A DNA stretch of 64,000 bases from Halegenticoccus soli (GTDB lineage: Archaea > Halobacteriota > Halobacteria > Halobacteriales > Haloferacaceae), in the NCBI RefSeq assembly GCF_002844195.1, contig NZ_PEND01000004.1, positions 1 to 64,000 of the forward strand. Direction: 5' to 3'. Below, one piece after another: positions 26,426 to 34,790 of the stretch. The stretch's first letter is position 1. Every line of letters starts with the position of its first letter. The notes under the pieces are model-generated. The model was not told the origin of the DNA and ran no database searches. It saw only the letters and a list, made by a program, of their open reading frames with translations. The translations under genes were made by a program, and so were the position numbers.

Positions 26426-27328
26426 TCACCGCCAATCGTACCGCGCCACCGCCCGGTCGGCCCGCTTCGAGAGGCCGTGCGGGTTCCGCGCGGTGGTTCT
26501 GTCCCGTGCTCGTGCGACCAGCCCGTCGGAGGCCCCGGTGGCGATTCCGGCGACCACGTCGCGGCCGGTGCCGAACCACGTCGTCGGTGCAGCGTTGCCG
26601 CCGACGACGTCCTTCGCGGTGGAGACGGCGTCGCTCGCCGCGTGCGAGAGCGTCCGCCGCACGACGGTCGGCCGGAGGCCGTAGTTCTTCACGAGGCGGT
26701 AGGTCAGCGCGCGGTACTTCCACCCCCAATCGTGCTCCTCGACGCCTCCGTCCGCCTCGTACTCGCGGCGGACGCACATTCTCGGCTGCCACCTCACGGT
26801 CGCGTCCATCCCGGCGACCCGGTGTGCGGCGTCGCGCGCCCCGCCCGTTTCGAGGTACTCGTCGAAGCCGTCGATCGCGCCGAGCGTCTCGGCCCGGAAC
26901 GCGACGTTGTTGCCGCTGAAGTACGTCACGCGCCGGTGCGCGATCTCCCGGCGTTCCGGCTCGTCTGTCGTCATCCCGACGCGGAGCGTCTGGTGGGTCG
27001 GCCCCGTGACGACGTCGGCGTCCGCGAGCCCCTCGACCACGGCGCCCAGCCAGGACTCCTCGATCACGAAATCCTGGCCGAGAAAGGCGATCGCGTCCCC
27101 CGACGCGGCCTCGATCCCGGCGTTCCGCGCGACGTTCAGCGTCCGAGCGGAGATCTCGACGAGCACGTCGACGTCGTCGCGCTCGCGTACCATCCCGGTG
27201 GTGCCGTCCGCGGACGGGCCGTTGACGACGACGATCTCGGCGTCCGGCGCGTACGCTGCCAGCGAATCGAGGCTGGCCGCGAGGCGATCCCGCCCGTTCA
27301 GGGTCGGGACGACTACCGAGAGGTCCAT
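26426..27328 (-). CDS. Family 2 glycosyltransferase
   Basis: 300 residues from the ATG at 27328. LSVVVPTLNGRDRLAASLDSL, IVVVNGPSADGT and ARTLNVARNAGIEAASGDAI are the GT-A nucleotide-binding part. FLGQDFVIEESWL takes the place of the DxD motif and NNVAFRAETLGAIDGFDE is the acceptor-side signature. The C-terminal 90 residues are basic with amphipathic helices and may touch the membrane. CTTAAATG at 27352-27359 is 25-30 bases upstream and supports this start over one eight codons earlier. Sugar and acceptor are unknown; a cell-surface glycan is likely. Confidence 0.85.
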   Translation of the reverse strand: MDLSVVVPTLNGRDRLAASLDSLAAYAPDAEIVVVNGPSADGTTGMVRERDDVDVLVEISARTLNVARNAGIEAASGDAIAFLGQDFVIEESWLGAVVEGLADADVVTGPTHQTLRVGMTTDEPERREIAHRRVTYFSGNNVAFRAETLGAIDGFDEYLETGGARDAAHRVAGMDATVRWQPRMCVRREYEADGGVEEHDWGWKYRALTYRLVKNYGLRPTVVRRTLSHAASDAVSTAKDVVGGNAAPTTWFGTGRDVVAGIATGASDGLVARARDRTTARNPHGLSKRADRAVARYDWR

Positions 27329-27555
27329 ACGGGGACGTATACGACCGAACACTTAAATGAACGCGTCTCGCGTTCTTTCCTCCTCGCGCCTCCTCGATCT
27401 CGCGCTCCCCCCGGTTTCTCATTTTCTCACCTCCTCCCTCTCTCGCCCTCTCATCTTCTCGCTCTCTCTCTCTCGGCCGATCTCCTTCTCGCTATCCCGC
27501 CCGGTCCGCGGTGGGTCGGTGGTCCGGTTGCGATGCGGACGGGACGACACCCCCA

Positions 27556-27574
27556 CCCCCCTGCTTCCGGATAA
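27556..27574 (-). repeat. ORB-like element, copy 1
   Basis: Plus strand CCCCCCTGCTTCCGGATAA. Its complement has the layout of archaeal origin recognition boxes: a short core with GGAA followed by a G run. Confidence 0.35.
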
Positions 27575-27641
27575 ATAGGGGAAGAGGGTAGACCGACGGG
27601 AGGACGCTCGGAGTGGCTCGGTGGCGAGCGTAGCTCGGGGA

Positions 27642-27660
27642 CCCCCGTGTTTCCGGATAA
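27642..27660 (-). repeat. ORB-like element, copy 2
   Basis: Complement TTATCCGGAAACACGGGGG, 17 of 19 bases shared with copy 1. This copy has the GAAAC core most like published ORBs. AT-rich sequence (ATAATTTCCAGGATA) follows. Confidence 0.35.
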
Positions 27661-27776
27661 TTTCCAGGATAGCTTACGATCGCCCGGTTCGTCTCTCTCA
27701 TCTTCTTACCTCCTCCCTCGTCGGCTCGCCGTCGGTTTCCCGCCCGGTCCGCTACCGGACGGTTTCTCGGAGCGCA

Positions 27777-27795
27777 TTATGCGGAACCAGGGGGG
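27777..27795 (+). repeat. ORB-like element, copy 3 (inverted)
   Basis: TTATGCGGAACCAGGGGGG on the plus strand; it matches the complement of copy 1 at 17 of 19 positions, so it faces the other two copies. Confidence 0.35.
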
Positions 27796-27919
27796 TCCCC
27801 CCGTCCCTCCTGGGCGGAACGAACACGGTCGAGGCGAACCTATCCGCCGTTCGGCCGGAGCGGTGGCGAGAGCGCGCAGTTGTGACAAGGAATCAGACGG
27901 ACGGGGAACTGGACGAGCG

Positions 27920-27985
27920 GTAGAATCGGAGACGCGGCGGATCGGGCGAGCGATGGAATCGGGAGAGCGGCGAATCGGACGAGCG
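27920..27985. repeat. Degenerate 33-base tandem repeat, two copies
   Basis: 27920-27952 and 27953-27985 agree at 25 of 33 positions, sharing GAATCGG and CGAGCG at the ends. Confidence 0.6.
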
Positions 27986-28034
27986 CGCGATCGTCGGTCG
28001 GCGGCAGACGACGGACGGCCGACGGCGGCGCGCT

Positions 28035-28310
28035 CTACGTGTTCAGGAAGTAGACCTGCTTGCGGGCGTCCTTGAAGCTGTAGCGCGACCCGACCAGATC
28101 CGAGTCCTCGAGCCGGTTCAGGGCGTACCGTACAGTGCGGTCGGGGAGCAGGGACTCCTCGGCGAGTTGCCCCTGCGAGAGGGGGGCGTCGGTTTCGAGT
28201 ACTTTCGCGACGAGTTTCGCGCTCGGGGGAAGTTCGCGGAGGCGGTCGCGGAACTCCTGTTCCGAGAGGCGGTCTTCGTGGTTGGGTTCTGCGGTGGTAC
28301 TGGTGCTCAT
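28035..28310 (-). CDS. Winged-helix regulator, MarR/TrmB-like
   Basis: 91 residues, a single winged helix: PPSAKLVAKVLETDAPLSQGQLAEESLLPDRTVRYALNRLEDSDLV, then a wing ending KQVYFLNT. This small family is widespread in haloarchaea and DNA-binding is expected. CCTTTACC read on the minus strand near 28336-28343 sits about 28 bases upstream and may be its TATA box. It diverges from the PPOX gene across a 139-base AT-rich gap and could regulate it or the neighbouring non-coding locus. Confidence 0.8.
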   Translation of the reverse strand: MSTSTTAEPNHEDRLSEQEFRDRLRELPPSAKLVAKVLETDAPLSQGQLAEESLLPDRTVRYALNRLEDSDLVGSRYSFKDARKQVYFLNT

Positions 28311-28449
28311 GCCCGTAGTGTGAAAACCCTGCGTGGTAAAGGTTAGCTACATATGCGACAAAAGGCTGAAGATTCCTTAAAGTCCTTATATCTGTCCTAA
28401 CTGCCGCTCCCCTCGTACGTTTTTACGCATCCACCCCGATAGTTCGTGT

Positions 28450-28845
28450 ATGATCCCGGAGTCGCACCGAGAGATATTCGAGAAGCAGTCGTTCGCCCAC
28501 CTCGCCACGCTGATGCCGGACGGCACGCCGCACGTCACCCCCGTCTGGGTCGACCAGGAGGACGGGGAGTACGTCCTCGTCAACACCGCCCGCGGTCGGC
28601 GCAAGGAGAAGAACGTCAGCCGGAATCCGAAGGTCGGCCTGTCGGTCGTGGATCCCGACGATCCGTACCGGTTCGTGTCGGTGCGCGGGGAGGCGACGCT
28701 CTCGGAGGAGGGCGCGGTCGAGCACATCAACCGGCTCGCCCAGCGGTACATGGGCGTCGACGAATACCCGAATCTCGGCCAGGAGTCGGGTCCGCGAGTC
28801 ATCGTCAGAATTCCGACCGAGGATATCGTCACCGGCGGCGACTGA
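28450..28845 (+). CDS. PPOX-class F420-dependent oxidoreductase
   Basis: 131 residues with the split-barrel flavin/F420-binding fold: FEKQSFAHLATLMPDGTPHVTPVWV, VLVNTARGRRKEKNVSRNPKVGLSVVDPDDPYRFVSVRGEA. The basic KEKNV segment is typical of F420-binding members of the pyridoxamine-phosphate-oxidase superfamily, and haloarchaea make F420. It would reduce a small organic substrate that cannot be named. Length is normal for the family. Confidence 0.85.
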   Translation: MIPESHREIFEKQSFAHLATLMPDGTPHVTPVWVDQEDGEYVLVNTARGRRKEKNVSRNPKVGLSVVDPDDPYRFVSVRGEATLSEEGAVEHINRLAQRYMGVDEYPNLGQESGPRVIVRIPTEDIVTGGD

Positions 28846-28860
28846 TCCGCGATCGCCGAC

Positions 28861-29022
28861 TCAGTGTTCGAGCGTGTCCGTGTCTGGGTCGTCCCCGTGC
28901 CGGCGATACCGCCCGAGCAGGCGCTGACACTCCGGGCAGTGAACCAGGAGAACGCCCGGTCGCTCGTGTCGGATCAGTTCCGACGGCTCCCGCTCCGCCC
29001 CGCAGTACTTGCAGGTGGGCAT
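28861..29022 (-). CDS. Small zinc-ribbon protein (53 residues)
   Basis: Short gene: ATG at 29022, TGA at 28861-28863. The product reads MPTCKYCGAEREPSELIRH and then ERPGVLLVHCPECQRLLG, followed by a basic-acidic tail. Two CxxC pairs make a complete zinc ribbon. CATAAG at 29047-29052 (CTTATG on the minus strand) lies 25-30 bases upstream, the leaderless distance, supporting expression. Partner and role are unknown; haloarchaea have many such one-domain zinc fingers. Confidence 0.75.
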   Translation of the reverse strand: MPTCKYCGAEREPSELIRHERPGVLLVHCPECQRLLGRYRRHGDDPDTDTLEH

Positions 29023-29224
29023 GCCGAACGGTACGCCGGTCAGTCACATAAGCGCAGTCTCGACGGCGGATCGACGACAGGATCAACTCTATCGACGGCG
29101 GAATCGACGATGGGGTCGACGACGGATCAACGGTGGAATCCACGGCGGGTCGACGGCGGGTCGGTCCCCGGCGCGAGATTCATCCAATACGCCTTTAATC
29201 CTCGGGCGAGGATCCGTCAACAAC

Positions 29225-29932
29225 GTGAAAGGGAAGGAGTGGTACCAGGCCGACGAGATCGCCGAGGAGTACGACGCCAAGCGCTTCTCGAAGGGCGGTC
29301 AGCTCATAGACCACCGGGAAAAACAGGCGGTTCTCGAAGCGCTCGGCGACGTCCGGGACAAGCGGGTTCTCGAGATCGCCTGCGGGACCGGCCGGTTCAC
29401 CGTCATGCTCGCGGAGCGGGGGGCGGACATCGTCGGACTGGACATCTCGTCGGCGATGATGGCGCAGGGTCGGCAGAAGGCTCGCGAGGCGGGCGTCTCC
29501 GACCACATCGAGTTCATGCGCGGGGACGCCGCGCGCCTGCCGTTCCCCGACAATCACTTCGATTCGGTGTTCGCCATGCGATTTTTCCACCTGGCTGACA
29601 CGCCGGCGAAGTTTCTCGCCGAGATGGCTCGCGTCTCCCGAAATCAGGTGTTCTTCGACACGTTCAACCGATTCAGCACGCGCAGCGTTTACAACTGGCT
29701 CCTGCCCATGGGGTCGCGGCTGTACGCCAGAACCGAGGTCGAGCGGCTACTCGGAGACGCCGGCTTAGTGCTGGCCGGCGAAGACCACGACTTCGTCCTC
29801 CCGTACGGGTTCTACCGGGAGATTCCGAACGGGCTCGCGGGACAGTTCAGGGATCTCGACGCCACGCTTCGGGACAGCGCGATCGGCGAGAAACTCGCGT
29901 CCGTCTCCTACTGGGACGCTCGCGTCCGCTAA
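29225..29932 (+). CDS. Class I SAM-dependent methyltransferase
   Basis: 235 residues from the GTG at 29225, which is placed 29 bases after a TTTAAT box near 29195. The SAM-binding motif is VLEIACGTGRFTVMLAERGADIVGLDIS, followed by EFMRGDAARLPFPDNHFDSVFAMRFFHL (motifs II-III). This is the ubiquinone/menaquinone-methylase-like branch of the superfamily, which also methylates small molecules and lipids. An open frame extends upstream to 29009 but the added sequence is unconserved in appearance. The substrate is unknown. Confidence 0.85.
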   Translation: MKGKEWYQADEIAEEYDAKRFSKGGQLIDHREKQAVLEALGDVRDKRVLEIACGTGRFTVMLAERGADIVGLDISSAMMAQGRQKAREAGVSDHIEFMRGDAARLPFPDNHFDSVFAMRFFHLADTPAKFLAEMARVSRNQVFFDTFNRFSTRSVYNWLLPMGSRLYARTEVERLLGDAGLVLAGEDHDFVLPYGFYREIPNGLAGQFRDLDATLRDSAIGEKLASVSYWDARVR

Positions 29933-29943
29933 AAAAGCGCAGG

Positions 29944-30354
29944 TCAGAAGTCGTCGTCGATGATCTCCCCGACCGCGAAGTTCGATTTCACCTCGGTGAT
30001 CTCCACCTTCACCCGCTCGCCGATCTCGGCGTCGGGGACGATGATGACGTAGCCGCGTTCGACGCGCGCGATGCCGTCCCCCTGCTTGCCGATGTCCTCG
30101 ATCTCGACGTATCGAAGCTCTCCGACCTCCACCGGCGGCTGCGGCTCCGTCGACGCGCCGCTGCCGCCGCTGCTGGCGCTGCCTCCCTCGCTCGCGGCCG
30201 CGGCCTTTCGGGAGATGAGCGCGACGCGGTAGACTTCGCCCGCGTCGATCGAACCGGTGTCGACCTCGCGGCGGGGAACCTCGACTACGTACTTGTCGTC
30301 TTCCGCCCGCACCTCAGCACTGAACAGACACAGGAGCTTATCTGAGATTTCCAA
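29944..30354 (-). CDS. TRAM-domain RNA-binding protein
   Basis: 136 residues. The C-terminal 60 are a TRAM domain (RYVEIEDIGKQGDGIARVERG, then YVIIVPDAEIGERVKVEITEVKSNFA), an RNA-binding beta barrel found in tRNA-modifying enzymes and, alone, in archaeal cold-shock-like RNA chaperones. The N-terminal half is a second small domain with a Ser/Gly linker between. The start codon is TTG, preceded at eight bases by GGAGGTC (complement at 30361-30367), an unusually clear Shine-Dalgarno in this window. A CCTTTAACC box near 30396-30404 may be its promoter. Confidence 0.88.
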   Translation of the reverse strand: MEISDKLLCLFSAEVRAEDDKYVVEVPRREVDTGSIDAGEVYRVALISRKAAAASEGGSASSGGSGASTEPQPPVEVGELRYVEIEDIGKQGDGIARVERGYVIIVPDAEIGERVKVEITEVKSNFAVGEIIDDDF

Positions 30355-30576
30355 CGTGCAGACCTCCGGTTTGTACTCGGTTTGCGTGGTTAAAGGTGTA
30401 CCGCCGCCAGACGGCGTCGCTGCGGCGCTCGCCGTGCCTGTCGGCGCGACCGCGCCGATCGTTCCTGCCGCGACTGCCCCGCCCGTGAGTGACTGCTCCG
30501 CCCGTCGGCGACTGTCGGCTGCTCCGCTCGTTCGAGCCTCAGCGCGCGTGCGCCGTCCCGCACCGCCGACGTGCGC

Positions 30577-31365
30577 TCACTCGCGCCGCCTCCGCGCCGT
30601 CCCGTCGGATCGCGGCGTTCCGTCGGCTCGCTTCGCGCCCTCGGAGTCGTGGACGACGACTTCCCCGGGCTCCGCCTCGGCCGGGCGGTACGCGTCGCGC
30701 ACGGCGATCGCCTCCTCCAGTTCCCGGACGGCGCGCGCCTTCAGCGCCTGCGCGAGATCCTCGGCGTCGGCGCGGGAGATGTCGCGACCCAGGCCCTCGC
30801 ACTCGTGCGCCCGGACCACCCCCTCTTCGTCGACGGCTTCGCCCATCGGCTGACTCGTCCCGCCGAGCGCTCCGTCAGCGCCTTGCGCTGACGCGCCCTC
30901 GCCCCCTTCGCTCGCGAGGACCACGCTGAAGGGGTACGTCTCGCAGATGAGCGGCCGATCGTCGTGGACCGAGCAGGCGCCGACGCCGTCGGCGTTCTCC
31001 TCGTAGAACGTGCAGTCCCCGCAGGAGTCGGTCTGCAGCGCCCACTCGAACGTCTCCCCTTCGAGATCGCCGTCGGCGTTTTCGGAGAGTCCGTACGGCA
31101 TCGGGCGGGCGACGTCGCGCCAGTCGTAGTCGGTGACCGACTGGAGCTCGCGCACCTCGTCCGGAAATACCGTGGCCGTGTGCGGTTCGCGCTCTCCGTC
31201 CGGCGCGTCTTCGGTTTCTTCGGTTTCTTCGGTTTCTTCGGGGTCGTAGCCCTTACAGCACGCCCCGCAGCGGGTGCACTCGAAGCCGATGGACTCGATC
31301 GCGTCGGCGAGGTCGGAGACGCGGAGGTCGCGGGCGCGGTCGAGTTCGGCTTCCAGGCTCTGCAT
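30577..31365 (-). CDS. YkgJ-family cysteine cluster protein
   Basis: 262 residues. Cysteine clusters are CTRCGACCKGYD (about residue 35), CGDCTFYEENADGVGACSVHDDRPLICETYPF (about 130-165) and a final HECEGLG. The family pattern CxxCxxCC...CxxY is typical of putative metal- or FeS-binding proteins annotated as Fe-S oxidoreductases; no reaction is proven. Two haloarchaeal additions are a slippage-prone EETEETEETE stretch encoded by 9-base repeats near 31208-31240, and an Ala/Gly-rich insertion before the last Cys. Confidence 0.85.
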   Translation of the reverse strand: MQSLEAELDRARDLRVSDLADAIESIGFECTRCGACCKGYDPEETEETEETEDAPDGEREPHTATVFPDEVRELQSVTDYDWRDVARPMPYGLSENADGDLEGETFEWALQTDSCGDCTFYEENADGVGACSVHDDRPLICETYPFSVVLASEGGEGASAQGADGALGGTSQPMGEAVDEEGVVRAHECEGLGRDISRADAEDLAQALKARAVRELEEAIAVRDAYRPAEAEPGEVVVHDSEGAKRADGTPRSDGTARRRRE

Positions 31366-31804
31366 TCGTGTGGTGTGCCCTCGGGGACGCGGGCTGAAAA
31401 CGGCGTCGGGATGGACCTCGATCTCGCGGGAACGGAAACTCGGTTACGTCGGTTCACCTGTATCGACTGCGTCGGCCCTCCGACGTCTTTCGAACGAGTC
31501 GGCTCTCCGGTATCGTCTCTCGCCCGGGTCCGCTCTCTGGCATCGACTGCCGCCGCCGACAACGACGAGACGCCTCGGACCTCCCCAGCCGTCTCCCTCG
31601 CTCGCTCAGTCGCCCCTCGCGCGCCGCGGTCGCCCCCGACGGGGCGACAGCGCGCGCCGGACGGACGGGCATCCCCTCCCGAGCCGATCCGGCGGACGTT
31701 TCTCTCCGTCTTTCAGCCGCCGTTCGTCCCCTTTCGACGGCGACGAACGTCGCGGTGAGGATTCACGGCGAGGATTCACGGCAAGGACTCGCGGCGAAGA
31801 CGCC
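31366..31804. other. Intergenic region with degenerate short repeats
   Basis: No gene is supported in these 440 bases. At 31757-31795 a 13-base unit (GAGGATTCACGGC) occurs twice in tandem with a third, altered copy. Between about 31440 and 31560 variants of TATCGACTGC/GTCGGCTCTCCG recur. The rest is unremarkable GC-rich sequence. Confidence 0.4.
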
Positions 31805-32620
31805 TCAGCGGGGTCGGACCGTCGCCCCGTCTCCCGGCGTCCCCCAGCCGGACCCCGCTCCGTCCAACGCCACCTTTCCCTCGTGGGCCAGCTTCTCGAC
31901 GTGCGCGACGACCGTCGCGCGCGCGAGGTCCCGAACCCCGCCGAGATCCTTGTCGTACGCCGCGTCGAGGATCGCGTCCGGGTCCGACGCGCCCTCCCGA
32001 ACCGCCGCCAGCACCCGCCGCTCCCGATCCAGACGGTGCCGGATCAATCGTACGAGCGTCGCCCGCGGGTCGTCGATGACGGGCCCGTGCCCCGGCAGCA
32101 GCCGCGACGGATCTCGGGCGTGAAGCCGCCGAAGCGCCGTCAGGTACGCGCGAACGTCCCCCTCCGGCGCCCCGACGACGACGCTCCCCTCGGCGACGGC
32201 GAGATCGCCGCAGAGGACGTCCCCGCCGACCGCGAACGCGACGTGGTCCGGCGCGTGTCCGGGAGCGTCGAGCACCTCGACGCGTCCGTCCCCCACCGCG
32301 ATCTCCGTCCCCTCGCCGAACGTCCGGTCCGGCCGGACGCCCGTCGCGGCCTCGAACCGATCCTCCCTGCCCCGGCGCGCCCACACCGTCGCGCCCGTCT
32401 CCGCGGCGTAGTCGGCGACCGCACCCACGTGGTCCGGGTGGGTGTGGGTGACCGCCACGTGCGCCACCTCCCGATCGGCGACCGCCTCGTCCAGCTCGTC
32501 CGTCCGGGCAGGCGGGTCGACGAGCAGCGCGTCCGTCTCGCCGACGAGGTACGCGTTCGTCCGCCCGGTCGGCGCGCGGGTTGCCACGGGGACCGAAACG
32601 CGGTCTATGCGGGTTCGCAT
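31805..32620 (-). CDS. MBL-fold metallohydrolase (LACTB2-like)
   Basis: 271 residues. Metal-binding motif VTHTHPDHVGAVADYA at about residue 60, a further His in DAPGHAPDHVAF, and Asp/His in VLCGDLAVA and LLPGHGPVI. The C-terminal 60 residues form a small winged-helix-like extension (YDKDLGGVRDLARATVVAHVEKLAHEGKV) as in LACTB2/hydroxyacylglutathione-hydrolase relatives, some of which are RNases. The gene starts 4 bases downstream of the stop of the radical SAM gene, so they are one transcript. Confidence 0.88.
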   Translation of the reverse strand: MRTRIDRVSVPVATRAPTGRTNAYLVGETDALLVDPPARTDELDEAVADREVAHVAVTHTHPDHVGAVADYAAETGATVWARRGREDRFEAATGVRPDRTFGEGTEIAVGDGRVEVLDAPGHAPDHVAFAVGGDVLCGDLAVAEGSVVVGAPEGDVRAYLTALRRLHARDPSRLLPGHGPVIDDPRATLVRLIRHRLDRERRVLAAVREGASDPDAILDAAYDKDLGGVRDLARATVVAHVEKLAHEGKVALDGAGSGWGTPGDGATVRPR

Positions 32621-32624
32621 CGGC

Positions 32625-34415
32625 TCAGTCCGCGCTCTCCGCGCTCCGTGCGACCGCGAACTTCGAGAGGTCGACTCCGCTCCCGATCTCCTCGGGGGAC
32701 TCGTACGGACGGTTGACGATGATGTCGCCCGCGCGCCGCTTGCCGAGGCCCGGAATCGCCGTGAGCTCGTCCATCGTCGCGCGGTTGAGGTCGAGGGGGT
32801 ACGGAACGCCCGTCACGGAGCGGTAGCCGTGGTCGACGACGGCGACGTCCACCGTCGTCCCGAGTTCGCGCTCGCCGGGAATCGCCACCAGCAGCGGGTA
32901 GGTCCCGAGCTGGCGGCCGAACGTCCGGCCGTCCCTGTGGTATTCGAGGTGGACGTCCGGCAGCACCGTGCCCGGCGGCGCGACGCGCTCCAGCATCGGT
33001 CGGTCGATCTCCTCGCGCACCTCCCGCTTGTACCTCTTGAACAGCTTCTTGTGGTCCTTCGCTATCTGCGCGCCCGTGTCGGACATCTCCGTCCCGGCGA
33101 ACGCCATCACCTGCCGGATGTTGATCCGCCGGAGCATCAGTCCCTCGTCGTAGACCCGCCGCAGGAAGCGCTTGTTGCGCTCGAACGTCTCCTCGCGCTC
33201 GCCCTTCAGGCCGTGCAGGAGGTTGATACCCGGCAGGAGCTTCGGCAGGCGATTCGCCGCCGACTCGCCGTGCGTCGGCGCGGCGGACGGATCCTCCCCC
33301 GGTCGCCACCCGGCCTCCTCGTTCACGATCCTCACGGCCTCGAAGCACTCGTCGGCGCTCACGTTGAGGTTGTTCTCCTCCTGCACGACGGGATCGGCCG
33401 ATTCGAGCCCGAACGCCGCCGTGTCGCCGGCCGTGTTGTGCTCGGCGATGATCCGGATGCACTCGCGGCTCTCCTCGGGCCACCGGGCGATCGTGATCGG
33501 GTTCATGTTGTCGAGGTGGAGCGTCCCGAGGTCGGGCGCCACCTCCCGGATGCCGCCGTAGAGCCGCCGGAGCGCGTCGGGGTTCGGTGACTCGCCGTCG
33601 CCGCCGAACGCGAGGATGTCCGCCTGCCTGCCGAGTCGGAAGTGGCGCGCGCCGCGCTCGTAGAGCCGCTCGACCTCCTTCACGACGGACTCGACCGCGC
33701 GGAACGCCGGGTTGCCGTACAGCGGCTCGGTGCAGAACGAACAGCGGTAGGCGCAGCCGCGGGAGGTCTCCAGCTCGCAGATGAGGTAGTCGGGGTGGTT
33801 CGGGTGCTGTTCGATCACGAACGCGCCTTTCGCGGCCCAGCGGTCCAGCTCCTCGTTGTCGCGGACGCGGTCGCCGAACCCCTCCAGGCCGTTCTCGACG
33901 AGGTCGTGCGCGGCGGCCTCGACGTCGCCCTTCGCCACGAAGTCGAAGTCGAGGTCGCGGCGCTCCGTGTCCGTTCCGCCCGCGTTCTCCTCGCCGACGC
34001 CGAAGCGGATCGGCCCGCCCATGAGGGACGTTCCCTCGGCGGTCCAGGCGAGCTCGCGCACCTCGTCCGGTTCGGCGGGCGTCCCGCCGACGTACTTTCC
34101 GGGCACGGTCATCCCGCCGAGGTAGATCAGCAGGTCGGCGTCGGCCACGTCGCGCCACTTCCGGCGGTCCTCGCGGAGCTCGTCGATCGTGTGGTAGGTG
34201 ACGTTCCCCTCCGGAACGCCGGCGTCGACTAGCGCCCCGGCCGTGAAGCGCGGGTACGTCGAGACGTACGGCGGCACGCCGAAGTGCGCCGGCTCGTCGA
34301 CGTACCCGTCGACGAGCGTGACGGACACGTCGGCGGGGTGCGGCGGCGCACCGCCGCCCGCACCGCCTCTGCCGTCGCCACCGCCTCCGCCGCCGAAGTC
34401 GGCCGGATCGGTCAT
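32625..34415 (-). CDS. Radical SAM protein with C-terminal helix-hairpin-helix
   Basis: 596 residues. The N-terminal part (about 30-190) resembles a cobalamin-binding-like domain of the UPF0313/MiaB-related type. The radical SAM cluster motif is CAYRCSFCTEPLYGNPAF near residue 230, and the family signature LHLDNMNPITIARWPEES follows. Residues about 540-590 hold a helix-hairpin-helix (ATMDELTAIPGLGKRRAGDI) suggesting nucleic acid contact. Haloarchaea conserve this protein, but its reaction is unknown; methylthiolation or methylation of RNA is a reasonable guess. It is upstream of the MBL hydrolase gene in the same transcript. Confidence 0.88.
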   Translation of the reverse strand: MTDPADFGGGGGGDGRGGAGGGAPPHPADVSVTLVDGYVDEPAHFGVPPYVSTYPRFTAGALVDAGVPEGNVTYHTIDELREDRRKWRDVADADLLIYLGGMTVPGKYVGGTPAEPDEVRELAWTAEGTSLMGGPIRFGVGEENAGGTDTERRDLDFDFVAKGDVEAAAHDLVENGLEGFGDRVRDNEELDRWAAKGAFVIEQHPNHPDYLICELETSRGCAYRCSFCTEPLYGNPAFRAVESVVKEVERLYERGARHFRLGRQADILAFGGDGESPNPDALRRLYGGIREVAPDLGTLHLDNMNPITIARWPEESRECIRIIAEHNTAGDTAAFGLESADPVVQEENNLNVSADECFEAVRIVNEEAGWRPGEDPSAAPTHGESAANRLPKLLPGINLLHGLKGEREETFERNKRFLRRVYDEGLMLRRINIRQVMAFAGTEMSDTGAQIAKDHKKLFKRYKREVREEIDRPMLERVAPPGTVLPDVHLEYHRDGRTFGRQLGTYPLLVAIPGERELGTTVDVAVVDHGYRSVTGVPYPLDLNRATMDELTAIPGLGKRRAGDIIVNRPYESPEEIGSGVDLSKFAVARSAESAD

Positions 34416-34601
34416 ACGCCCCGCTTGTCGGCCGAGCGGTAAAACGGTGCGGTTCCGCGCTTCGACAGCGTCGCTCCGCGTCTCGACGGTACGGTTCCGC
34501 GCCCCGACGCCGCGGTTCTCGCCACGCGGACGCGACCGCGGAACGGACTGCCGCAGTTCGGATCGCGGTCCCCGCGGCCCTGGCTCCCCGCCCCCGCGTC
34601 A

Positions 34602-34607
34602 CTTATC
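34602..34607 (+). promoter_or_regulatory. TATA box of the zinc-ribbon/Hsp20 pair
   Basis: CTTATC, 25-30 bases before the ATG at 34632; it implies a leaderless bicistronic message. Confidence 0.45.
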
Positions 34608-34631
34608 AGGGTGGGCGAACTAGCTCCGGGT

Positions 34632-34790
34632 ATGCCGGCCACGCTCGAAGTCAAGTGTGCGAATCCCGACTGCGAGCTCGACATGTTCGAACTGCACTAC
34701 ACGTACGACATGCCGGACGACGTCGGGGTCGAAGACTTCGCCTGTCCGTACTGCCGCGAGACCGAGACGCTGGAGGAAATTCGGGTATGA
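34632..34790 (+). CDS. Small zinc-ribbon protein coupled to Hsp20 (DUF7559-type)
   Basis: 52 residues: MPATLEVKCANPDCELDMFE, then LHYTYDMPDDVGVEDFACPYC and an acidic end. Cys pairs at residues 9/14 and 39/42 form a split zinc ribbon. I recall this as a haloarchaeal family numbered near DUF7559. Its stop overlaps the Hsp20 start codon by four bases (ATGA at 34787-34790). That overlap argues strongly for joint translation and perhaps a shared role in protein quality control. Confidence 0.8.
   Translation: MPATLEVKCANPDCELDMFELHYTYDMPDDVGVEDFACPYCRETETLEEIRV

Larger units (their letters stand above)
27357..28034. other. Non-coding region with ORB-like repeats and duplicated pyrimidine tracts
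   Basis: About 680 bases without a credible gene. It begins with a long C/T-rich stretch (27363-27490). A 23-base pyrimidine sequence at 27418-27440 recurs with two changes at 27697-27719. CCCGCCCGGTCCGC occurs at 27496-27509 and again at 27739-27752. Three 19-base elements ending TTCCG-ATAA follow (separate entries). A degenerate 33-base tandem pair lies at 27920-27985. Repeated blocks plus ORB-like elements suggest a replication or regulatory locus; decayed mobile DNA is the alternative. Confidence 0.5.

Noticed and set aside
27357-28034. CRISPR array
   Set aside because: The repeats are only three, unevenly spaced, in two orientations and not separated by uniform spacers.
29009-29224. Longer start for the methyltransferase gene
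   Set aside because: The added residues are Arg/Gly-rich and unlike a protein start, and they lie upstream of the TATA box that fits the GTG at 29225.
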